Shown: positions 1-5,232 of the stretch, piece by piece
Position numbering within the stretch: position 1 is the first letter of the stretch
Layout of the letters: each line of letters opens with the position of its first letter
From: Candidatus Competibacteraceae bacterium
GTDB taxonomy: Bacteria; Pseudomonadota; Gammaproteobacteria; Competibacterales; Competibacteraceae
Direction of reading: 5' to 3'
NCBI GenBank assembly: GCA_003527885.1
Contig: DPWB01000283.1
Span: 1-5,685 of the forward strand
Length of the DNA: 5,685 nucleotides
Notes under the pieces: generated by a model
The model's database searches: none
What the model saw: the letters and a program-made list of their open reading frames with translations, nothing else
What the model was told of the DNA's origin: nothing
Made by a program: the position numbers and the translations under genes

Positions 1-37
1 CAGGCCAGCCCCTCATCGCCTTAGTTGTCTTTTTTTT
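1..37. other. Non-genomic leader outside the P5 adapter (likely read-through noise)
   Basis: These bases lie outside the outer end of the P5 adapter that starts at 38, so they cannot belong to the same library insert as the genes. The last eight (30-37) are all T. Read on the other strand this is a run of A straight after the end of P5, the usual result when a sequencer reads past the end of a short library molecule; the flow-cell oligo also carries a T-rich spacer at this spot. Bases 1-29 have no recognisable gene or motif and are probably low-quality run-off sequence or a chimeric scrap. That the region is artificial follows from its position; its exact origin is inference. Confidence 0.8.
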
Positions 38-107
38 AATGATACGGCGACCACCGAGATCTACACTAGATCGCTCGTCGGCAGCGTCAGATGTGTATAA
101 GAGACAG
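38..107 (+). other. Illumina Nextera P5 / i5 / read-1 adapter contamination
   Basis: The block reads in order: P5 (38-66, beginning AATGATACGGCGACCACC), an 8-base i5 index TAGATCGC (67-74, the index I know as N501/S501), the read-1 arm TCGTCGGCAGCGTC (75-88) and the Tn5 mosaic end AGATGTGTATAAGAGACAG (89-107). Every part is a perfect match to the standard Nextera design as I recall it. Genomic DNA starts at 108. The block is open in the frame of the downstream GT9 gene and translates to a false N-terminus starting MIRRPPRSTL and ending SSAASDVYKRQ, a known contaminant string in protein databases. Confidence 0.99.
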
Positions 108-779
108 CCCTATAACATTGTTCCACAAATGACTTTTCCCCAATCTACTCACATCCTCACCCGAATGCGGGCCGCCCTACAAACCGCTGGCATTGTTACG
201 GCGACCCCACGACCCGTGCTGCATATCCCCGACCAGCACCATAGCCGCGTCCGACAGATTCTTGCCGCCCAGGGCTTGCGACCCGCCCACTACGCGATTT
301 TTCTACCCGGCTGCAATGCCAACGGCCATTTAAAACGCTGGGGCGCCGCGCGCTATGCGGCTCTGGCCAACCGGCTCCACCAAGAGGGGATGGACCGGAT
401 CGTACTGATCGGCGGTCCCGATGAAAGCGACGAGTGCCAGCGGATCGCCGACTCCTGTGGTTCGTGGCTGGTCAATCTGTGCGGGCAGACCGAAATTCTC
501 GATATCCCGCCACTTTGCGAAGCGGCGCGCTTCATCGTGGCCAACGATACCGGCACCGCCCATTTGGCCGCCGTCACCACCACGCCCATGACAGTGATTT
601 GCGGGCCGACCGATCCGTTCCGGGTCAAACCCTTGGGTGACAACGTCACGACCCTGCAAGCCGAGCTACCCTGCATCAATTGCTATCTGAAAACCTGCTC
701 GCATCACTCCTGCATGGCGGTGCTGACGCCCCCGTTGGTGCTCCGCCACCTGCGCGCAACGGCTTGGCCGGAAGCCTGA
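108..779 (+). CDS. Glycosyltransferase family 9 (heptosyltransferase-like), 5'-truncated
   Basis: This is the C-terminal 223 residues of a GT9 enzyme, the family of ADP-heptose:LPS heptosyltransferases, which move a sugar from a nucleotide donor to LPS core acceptors at the cytoplasmic face of the inner membrane. Family proteins are usually about 330-360 residues, so roughly the N-terminal acceptor-binding domain is missing. Counting from base 108, visible motifs are FLPGCNANGHLKRWG (65-79, start of the donor-binding fold), IGGPDE (91-96), VNLCGQT (122-128), the signature NDTGTAHLAA (146-155) and GPTDPFRVKPLG (166-177). A cysteine cluster C189-x2-C192-x4-C197-x4-C202 follows, as in many WaaF-like members. 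The stop is TGA at 777-779. The reading frame continues upstream to an ATG at 39, but that lies in the adapter, so no native start is present. The gene converges on the GT2 gene with a 30-bp gap. The family is secure; sugar and acceptor are not predictable. Confidence 0.92.
   Translation, partial: PYNIVPQMTFPQSTHILTRMRAALQTAGIVTATPRPVLHIPDQHHSRVRQILAAQGLRPAHYAIFLPGCNANGHLKRWGAARYAALANRLHQEGMDRIVLIGGPDESDECQRIADSCGSWLVNLCGQTEILDIPPLCEAARFIVANDTGTAHLAAVTTTPMTVICGPTDPFRVKPLGDNVTTLQAELPCINCYLKTCSHHSCMAVLTPPLVLRHLRATAWPEA
761..776 (-). other. Short hairpin past the GT2 stop, inside the GT9 3' end
   Basis: GGCTT (761-765) and AAGCC (772-776) form a perfect 5-bp stem around a 6-base loop. It starts 33 bases beyond the end of the minus-strand GT2 gene, so it could slow or end that transcript. 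There is no T-run after it, so it is not a classical intrinsic terminator, and a stem this short is common by chance in GC-rich DNA. Confidence 0.15.
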
Positions 780-809
780 TACATGTTGGCCCCGATCACC
801 TGGCGCATT

Positions 810-1640
810 TCAAGGCTTATCGGCGGGACGGGGCCGATATTCGCTGGGTAAGGGCGGCGCATCGTCCGGCAGTAAGCGCTTGCCATATTTGGCGAACTGA
901 TGGTGTTCATACAGCTTGGCGTACTTGAGAAAGACGTAAAAAGCGGCGATCACCGAATTGATCAATCCGGCCCAGCCGTTCAGAAAATTACGTTTGAACA
1001 AATAGCTGCGGACGAAAAACAGCGGCGGATAGGCCATCATGACCAGCCTGATGCCCCAGCGTTTTTTCTTCAGTTTGTCCGCCACCAAGCCCGTCGAGTA
1101 GCCGTTGATCTTTTCAACCTTGGTGTGGATGTCGGTCTCGCCATAATGGTACAGGGACGCCTTGAGGCGGGCGACGCTGCCCCGCACTTTGGGCGCGGCG
1201 TGAACCGGCAGGTCGTCGATGAATCCCTTGCGTTTATCGAACAGGCGCAAGTAATGATTCATGCGAGTCGCCGGGTTGTACATCCGCCAGAACACCTGCT
1301 CCTGGCGCGGTGCCTCGTAGCCATCCGCCTTCGGACCCTCCTCCAGCACTCGGCGAATTTCAGTTTGCAGGGCCGGCGATAAGGCTTCGTCGGCATCCAA
1401 CAACAGCACCCAATCGTGAACGGTCAGCGCCAGCGCTAGCCGTTTTTGCGGGCCATAGCCCGCGAACGGCTGCTGTGAAATCCGCGCGCCATAACGCCGG
1501 GCGACGACGAGCGTATCGTCGGTGCTGAAGGAGTCCACAATGACGATCTCGTCGGCCCACTTGACGCTCTCCAGGCAGGCGGGCAAAGTGCGGCCGTTAT
1601 TATAGGTGGTTACAAATACCGAAAGTTGCTGATCCGCCAT
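810..1640 (-). CDS. Glycosyltransferase family 2, WaaE/KdtX-like LPS core glycosyltransferase
   Basis: A complete 276-residue inverting GT-A glycosyltransferase. The N-terminus (LSVFVTTYNNGRTLPACLES, residues 6-25) is the nucleotide-binding start of GT2 enzymes. VIVDSFSTDDT (33-43) is the second conserved strand, and LLDADEAL (80-87) carries the metal- and nucleotide-binding DxD, D82 and D84. RMNHYLRLFDKRKGF (126-140), VHAAPKVRG (146-154) and HYGETDIHTKVEKINGYS (165-182) follow the pattern of the WaaE/KdtX group, known for adding a beta-glucose to inner-core LPS. The hydrophobic, basic C-terminal part (about 197-245) should sit at the inner membrane, also typical of that group. Start: ATG at 1640, reading leftwards, gives a normal N-terminus and has an AGG eight bases upstream (1649-1651). 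The gene is convergent with the GT9 fragment and divergent from the GT4 gene. GT2 family is certain; glucose transfer to LPS core is a family-based inference. Confidence 0.93.
   Translation of the reverse strand: MADQQLSVFVTTYNNGRTLPACLESVKWADEIVIVDSFSTDDTLVVARRYGARISQQPFAGYGPQKRLALALTVHDWVLLLDADEALSPALQTEIRRVLEEGPKADGYEAPRQEQVFWRMYNPATRMNHYLRLFDKRKGFIDDLPVHAAPKVRGSVARLKASLYHYGETDIHTKVEKINGYSTGLVADKLKKKRWGIRLVMMAYPPLFFVRSYLFKRNFLNGWAGLINSVIAAFYVFLKYAKLYEHHQFAKYGKRLLPDDAPPLPSEYRPRPADKP
818..839 (+). other. Hairpin past the GT9-fragment stop, inside the GT2 3' end
   Basis: TATCGGC (818-824) and GCCGATA (833-839) form a perfect 7-bp stem with an 8-base loop. It begins 38 bases after the stop of the plus-strand GT9 gene, within the coding end of the opposing GT2 gene. 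The sequence after it is not T-rich, so any termination would be weak or factor-dependent. A competing pairing exists between GGCCCCG (788-794) and CGGGGCC (829-835). Confidence 0.25.
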
Positions 1641-1750
1641 AGCGATAACCTAGACTGAGGCGACCAGCCGCTTTAGCGCATTTTCGAGAAGCTGGCGACC
1701 GCGACCACGGGTCGCATGGCGCACCGTAACGTTGATAGCTTTTGCTCCTA
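1641..1750. promoter_or_regulatory. Divergent promoter region between the GT2 and GT4 genes
   Basis: This 110-bp non-coding stretch separates two divergent glycosyltransferase genes, so it should hold both promoters. I could not find a convincing -35/-10 pair on either strand. It contains three direct copies of GCGACC (1660-1665, 1695-1700, 1701-1706) and an inverted copy GGTCGC (1710-1715). The last direct copy pairs with the inverted one to form a 6-bp stem with a 3-base loop (1701-1715). The promoter role is inferred from gene orientation. Confidence 0.45.
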
Positions 1751-2857
1751 ATGCTCAACGATCCCCCTGACCGGAGTAGCCGCTCGAACCGAGCGATCCG
1801 TTCGGCGCACGTCATCGGCGGCCGGTTGTTGGGGGGCGCCGAACTGTTTTACGCCCGTTTGGTCAACGCCTTGCAGCGGCGCGGCCACACCGCGCTGGCG
1901 ATCACCAGCGCGGACAGCTTGATTGCCGGCGAGCTTTGCCCAGAAGTGCCCCGCGCGCACGTTCCGATGCGCGGCGTTTGGGACTGGTGGTCCCGCTGGC
2001 GCATCCAAAAATTGCTGCAAACGCACCGCCCACAAATCGTCCAGACCTACATGGGGCGCGCCACGCGACTGACCCACTTGCCGGTCGCCCCCCATCCCGT
2101 ACACGTTGCCCGGTTGGGAGGGTACTATACCCTCAAAGGCTATCGCCATGCGCACGCCTGGATCGGCAACACCCAAGGCATCTGCGACTACCTGATCCGC
2201 CACGATCTGCCGGCCCAGCGCGTGTTTCATATCGGCAACTTTATCCTGCCGCGCGAACCCAGCCCGGCGGAGGCACTCGCCCACCGGCGCGAGCAATGGC
2301 AGGTTCCCGCCGACGCCTTGCTGGTTGCGGCGGTCGGACGGTTGCATCCGGTCAAGGGTTTCGATGATCTACTGAACGCGTTCGCCCGTCTGCCCACCAC
2401 GCTTGATGGCCGCCCGATCTACCTGGTCATCGTTGGGGATGGCCCGCTCGCTGCGCAACTAAAACATCTGTCGGAGCAACTCGATCTCACCGGCCGCGTG
2501 CGTTGGACCGGCTGGCGGCGCGATGCGGGCCACTTCCAGGAAATGGCCGATGTGATCGTCTGCCCTTCCCGCCACGAACCCTTGGGCAACGTCATCCTTG
2601 AAGCTTGGGCTTGGCGGCGTCCCGTCATCGCGACCCGCACGCTCGGACCCGCGGAGATCGCCGCGCATCAGGACGACGCTTGGCTGGTGCCGGTAGCCGA
2701 TCCCACCGCGCTGGCGGAAGCCCTGCGCTTGTTGCTGACAGACGCCCCGTTGCGGGCTTCGATCGCGCAGAACGGTTACCGCAAGGTCAGCACCTCGTAC
2801 AGCGAAGGCGCCATTGTCAGCGCCTACCTGGAGCTGTATGCCCACCTGCTCGACTGA
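1751..2857 (+). CDS. Glycosyltransferase family 4 (GT-B fold, retaining)
   Basis: A complete 368-residue GT4 enzyme, the group that transfers a sugar from a nucleotide donor with retention of configuration. The N-terminal Rossmann domain opens with AHVIGGRLLGGAELFYARLVNAL (19-41), where the glycine-rich loop contacts the acceptor or donor. VQTYMGRATRL (98-108) and WIGNTQGICDYL (137-148) are usual inner-domain elements. The C-terminal domain starts near LLVAAVGRLHPVKGFDDLL (190-208), followed by LVIVGDGPL (225-233) and RVRWTGWRRD (249-258). E276 and E284 in HEPLGNVILEAW form the E-x7-E motif that binds the donor. Start choice: an in-frame TAG at 1736-1738 limits the gene to TTG 1742 or ATG 1751; I prefer the ATG, although neither has a clear ribosome binding site. 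The TGA stop is immediately followed by the stop of the convergent ligase gene. Its place among LPS genes suggests core or O-antigen assembly; the sugar is unknown. Confidence 0.93.
   Translation: MLNDPPDRSSRSNRAIRSAHVIGGRLLGGAELFYARLVNALQRRGHTALAITSADSLIAGELCPEVPRAHVPMRGVWDWWSRWRIQKLLQTHRPQIVQTYMGRATRLTHLPVAPHPVHVARLGGYYTLKGYRHAHAWIGNTQGICDYLIRHDLPAQRVFHIGNFILPREPSPAEALAHRREQWQVPADALLVAAVGRLHPVKGFDDLLNAFARLPTTLDGRPIYLVIVGDGPLAAQLKHLSEQLDLTGRVRWTGWRRDAGHFQEMADVIVCPSRHEPLGNVILEAWAWRRPVIATRTLGPAEIAAHQDDAWLVPVADPTALAEALRLLLTDAPLRASIAQNGYRKVSTSYSEGAIVSAYLELYAHLLD
2806..2825 (-). other. Hairpin past the ligase-like gene stop, inside the GT4 3' end
   Basis: AGGCGC (2806-2811) and GCGCCT (2820-2825) form a perfect 6-bp stem with an 8-base loop. 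It lies 32 bases beyond the end of the minus-strand ligase-like gene. There is no T-run, and similar stems arise by chance at this GC content, so a termination role is only a possibility. Confidence 0.18.
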
Positions 2858-4078
2858 TCACGAAACCGCATTGTCCGTCCCGGCATTCGCTTCAACGGAA
2901 TTGCCGGCCAGGCAATTCAAAGCGCCCAAGCAGACGAACAAGTAAGCGAAATGCCGTGAGGTATACGAAAAACTCAGCAGCGCGGCGCCTAAAATGGCCA
3001 GCGCGGCGGCCAGCAACACCCCTGCCCGCTGCCGGTCTTGAAACGACAACCCGTTCCAGCGACGGGCCAGCCGCCAGAATACAGAACCGATCAGCGCCAG
3101 CAACGCCCCGACCCCCAGAATGCCGGTTTCGTACCACGCTTCCAACAAAAAGTTATGCAAATGGTGGACTTGGGTTTTGGTGGCGTTGAGCTGAAACCCG
3201 AGTATCTCGGTAACGTGGCGGCCGTTACCCAACCCCACCCCGACCCAGGCGTGCGCCGGCGGGTGCGCCAAGGCTTGCCGCCACAGCGCCGTCCGTCCGG
3301 CGGTAAAGGCGTCCAACGGGCGATTGGAGTCCAGCTCGGTTTTACGGAACGGTTCGGTGTTGACGGTGACAGCCACCAGCAGTACCGCCGCCGCCAGCCC
3401 GCCGATCCACCACCAGCGCCAACCCAAGACCAACTTGCTAAAGACGACGAGGCCCACGATCAAACCGACTAAAGCGGCTCGTCCTTCCGCCATGACGATA
3501 TAGGCCAGAACGAGAATAATCGCAGCGGCCATCCGCCAGTAGCGTCGGATGTCATGGCCGCGCCACCATATCCAACCCAGAAAAAACGGGAGCAAAAACG
3601 GCAGGTTATCTTCCTGGAGTTGAAGGTTCGGATCGAAGGGCTGGCCGGACAAGCCGAATCCGTAATACAGCAGCAAGCCATACAACCCCACTAAGGCGAT
3701 AGCGCCAAACAGCACCGCACTGTCCAGCAACCGGGCGAAGGCCGCCGGCGATTCCCGCAGCGCGGCCGGCACCAGCAGCAGGGCCAGGCTCGGCGCCAGA
3801 AATCCCAACCAAATCCTCAATCCTTCCTTGGGATCGACCGCCCCTGGAATACCCAGTAAAAACACCAGCAGCACGAACAGATATAACGACGCCGTGGTGC
3901 GATCCAGCCGCTGGCGACGGCCCCAAAGGCTCAGCAACCCCCAGATGCCATAGAGTCCGGCCAGCGTATTGTACAAACCGCGTCCGCCCAATTCGGTCAA
4001 GGGCAGCACGACCGGTAGCAACCACCCCCACCGAAAGAAGCTTTCTTCAACCCGTTTATGGATCGCGGCGAGCGTCAT
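2858..4078 (-). CDS. O-antigen ligase / polymerase-like membrane protein (WaaL/Wzy_C family)
   Basis: A 406-residue polytopic membrane protein with about 12 hydrophobic segments (roughly 18-30, 36-52, 64-78, 88-108, 118-140, 158-172, 182-197, 200-215, 222-240, 317-337, 352-370, 375-390). Between segments 9 and 10 is a long hydrophilic loop (about 241-316), the periplasmic loop typical of the O-antigen ligase superfamily. That family joins undecaprenyl-linked glycan to lipid A-core (WaaL) or polymerises repeats (Wzy). Visible family signatures are AEGRAALVGL (R200), AGRTALWRQAL (R262), GVGLGNGR (280-287) and VHHLHNFLLEAWYETGILG, whose H306/H308 match the essential loop histidine region. Ligase and polymerase cannot be separated by eye. 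The ATG at 4078 lies 20 bases before the end of the preceding GT9 gene on the same strand, with only a weak GGA eight bases upstream, so translation is probably coupled. The TGA stop abuts the GT4 stop. Confidence 0.9.
   Translation of the reverse strand: MTLAAIHKRVEESFFRWGWLLPVVLPLTELGGRGLYNTLAGLYGIWGLLSLWGRRQRLDRTTASLYLFVLLVFLLGIPGAVDPKEGLRIWLGFLAPSLALLLVPAALRESPAAFARLLDSAVLFGAIALVGLYGLLLYYGFGLSGQPFDPNLQLQEDNLPFLLPFFLGWIWWRGHDIRRYWRMAAAIILVLAYIVMAEGRAALVGLIVGLVVFSKLVLGWRWWWIGGLAAAVLLVAVTVNTEPFRKTELDSNRPLDAFTAGRTALWRQALAHPPAHAWVGVGLGNGRHVTEILGFQLNATKTQVHHLHNFLLEAWYETGILGVGALLALIGSVFWRLARRWNGLSFQDRQRAGVLLAAALAILGAALLSFSYTSRHFAYLFVCLGALNCLAGNSVEANAGTDNAVS
2898..2918 (+). other. 8-bp hairpin past the GT4 stop, inside the ligase-like gene 3' end
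   Basis: GAATTGCC (2898-2905) and GGCAATTC (2911-2918) are perfect inverted repeats around a 5-base loop, the strongest short hairpin I found in the genomic part. It starts 40 bases after the GT4 stop. The transcript after it is not U-rich, so it is not a standard intrinsic terminator, but it could pause polymerase or protect the 3' end of the GT4 mRNA. It also encodes residues near the C-terminus of the opposing membrane protein. Confidence 0.35.
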
Positions 4079-5069
4079 CGAGCCGGTCCAGCCATGCCAG
4101 TGCCTCCGTTACCTGGGAAACGGTGATTGCGGCCATACCACGCCGATCGGCCGGGGGTACGATAGCCTGAATGAAGCGGGAATGAGTCAGTGGCGACGAT
4201 CCGCCGAACAGGCCAAACGTCGGCACTTGCAGCGCGGCGGCCATGTTGAGCGCACCCGTATCGTTGCCGATGTAGCAGCGACAAGCCGCCAACAAGGCCG
4301 CCGCTTGTTCCAGCGGCAACGCCACGGCATCGGCCACGGCGTCATCGCCCGCCGCTACCCGCGCGAAAATCTCGGCGGCCAGCACCCGTTCCGCCTCCCC
4401 TCCGACGACGAACACCGAGCCCAACCCCCGGTGGCGCAACACCGAGATCAATTCCGCGAAACGCTCCGCGCCCCATTGCTTCCAAGGTTCGCTGCTGCCG
4501 ATGCCCAGGGCGATCCAAGGCTTCGGTCGCGCCGCAAAGCGTGCCGCGATAGCCTGCGCCGCTGCGGCCGAGACCACCAAGCGAGGTTCCGGTTCGCTTT
4601 GAGGAACAGCGAGCAACGCCAACAAGGCATCGGCGCGGACCATCGGCTGGGCTAGCCGATAGCTCGCGGGCAGCCGCACCGGCGCATTCAACAGCAATCG
4701 TTGCAGGCCCAGGCCATAGCCGATCCGTTCGGGAATGCCGGCCAGCCAAGCCGCCAGCGCGTAACGGGCGCTATCGTGCAGCAACCATACCCGTCGATAC
4801 ATTCCCTGCCGCAACAGCGCCGCCAGCCGCACTGTTCCGCTTGCGCCGGCGTGCCGCCCGGCCTCGCGCTCCAACCAAAACACGCGCTCCACGCTGGGGT
4901 CCGCGCCCAACAAACGATCCGCCAGCGAGCGCGGTTTGGTCAGGATATCCACCCGCCCCGAGCGGGTCGTCGCGGCAATGGCGTGGATGTGCGGCAAGTG
5001 CCAAACCATGTCACCGATCCCCGGCAAAGGCTGCACCACCAGCGTTCGCCCGGAGGGCGCAAGCTTCAT
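4056..5069 (-). CDS. Glycosyltransferase family 9 (heptosyltransferase-like), complete
   Basis: A full-length 337-residue GT9 protein. The N-terminal domain starts with the family loop QPLPGIGDMVWHLPHIHAI (13-31), the GxGD region that contacts the acceptor. The C-terminal donor domain holds LGIGSSEPWKQWGAERFAEL (188-207), VFVVGGEAE (219-227), CYIGNDTGALNMAAAL (265-280) and PTFGLFGGSSPLTHS (283-297). The conserved histidine usually found in the DTGxxH signature is N275 here, and the cysteine cluster of the other GT9 in this window is absent, so the two are different subfamilies with likely different substrates. Start: ATG at 5069 has AGGTGA nine bases upstream (5079-5084), a good ribosome binding site. 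The stop (TAA, 4056-4058) lies inside the next gene, a 23-bp overlap that marks an operon with the ligase-like gene. A role in LPS core or O-antigen assembly is inferred; heptose as substrate is not proven. Confidence 0.92.
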   Translation of the reverse strand: MKLAPSGRTLVVQPLPGIGDMVWHLPHIHAIAATTRSGRVDILTKPRSLADRLLGADPSVERVFWLEREAGRHAGASGTVRLAALLRQGMYRRVWLLHDSARYALAAWLAGIPERIGYGLGLQRLLLNAPVRLPASYRLAQPMVRADALLALLAVPQSEPEPRLVVSAAAAQAIAARFAARPKPWIALGIGSSEPWKQWGAERFAELISVLRHRGLGSVFVVGGEAERVLAAEIFARVAAGDDAVADAVALPLEQAAALLAACRCYIGNDTGALNMAAALQVPTFGLFGGSSPLTHSRFIQAIVPPADRRGMAAITVSQVTEALAWLDRLDDARRDP

Positions 5070-5232
5070 TGGCGGCTCTCACCTGATCGCTGGAAGGTTG
5101 GCTGGCGCCATCGACTTAAATGCTCCGACATACCGCGAGTTTCACCGTGAATCCGCGCAACCGCACCGGTTGGATCACTATATCATAGCCGCATCACCGA
5201 CCCTGTCGGCAGAAGCTTGGAACCTGAACAGC
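5070..5232. promoter_or_regulatory. Divergent promoter region between the GT9/ligase operon and asnB
   Basis: This 163-bp gap between divergent genes must hold the promoters of both. On the plus strand TATCAT (5181-5186) matches five of six bases of a sigma-70 -10 box and sits in the only AT-rich patch, but I see no matching -35 element. An 11-bp palindrome, TTCAC-c-GTGAA (5141-5151), lies near the middle and could be an operator. CCGAC-cct-GTCGG (5197-5209) could form a 5-bp hairpin in the asnB leader. The promoter role is inferred from orientation; the individual sites are weak. Confidence 0.45.

Noticed and set aside
39..107. ATG at 39 as the true start of the left GT9 gene
   Set aside because: The ATG and the following 22 codons are adapter sequence, and the GT9 N-terminal domain is absent. 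The gene is a fragment beginning at 108.
900..1382. 160-residue plus-strand open frame opposite the GT2 gene
   Set aside because: It lies entirely antisense to a well-supported GT2 gene, has no recognisable domain and looks like a GC-rich shadow frame.
1748..2347. 199-residue minus-strand open frame opposite the GT4 gene
   Set aside because: It is antisense to conserved GT4 motifs and has a biased, domain-free composition.
2898..2918. The 8-bp hairpin as a classical intrinsic terminator
   Set aside because: The stem is good, but neither strand has a T-run after it, so it is listed only as a hairpin.
2605..3189. 194-residue plus-strand open frame across the GT4/ligase junction
   Set aside because: It is out of frame with GT4 and antisense to the ligase-like gene, and its Arg/Pro/Ser-rich composition is typical of spurious frames.
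3969..4655. 228-residue plus-strand open frame opposite the GT9 gene
   Set aside because: It is antisense to the GT9 signature motifs and the gene overlap, with no family resemblance.
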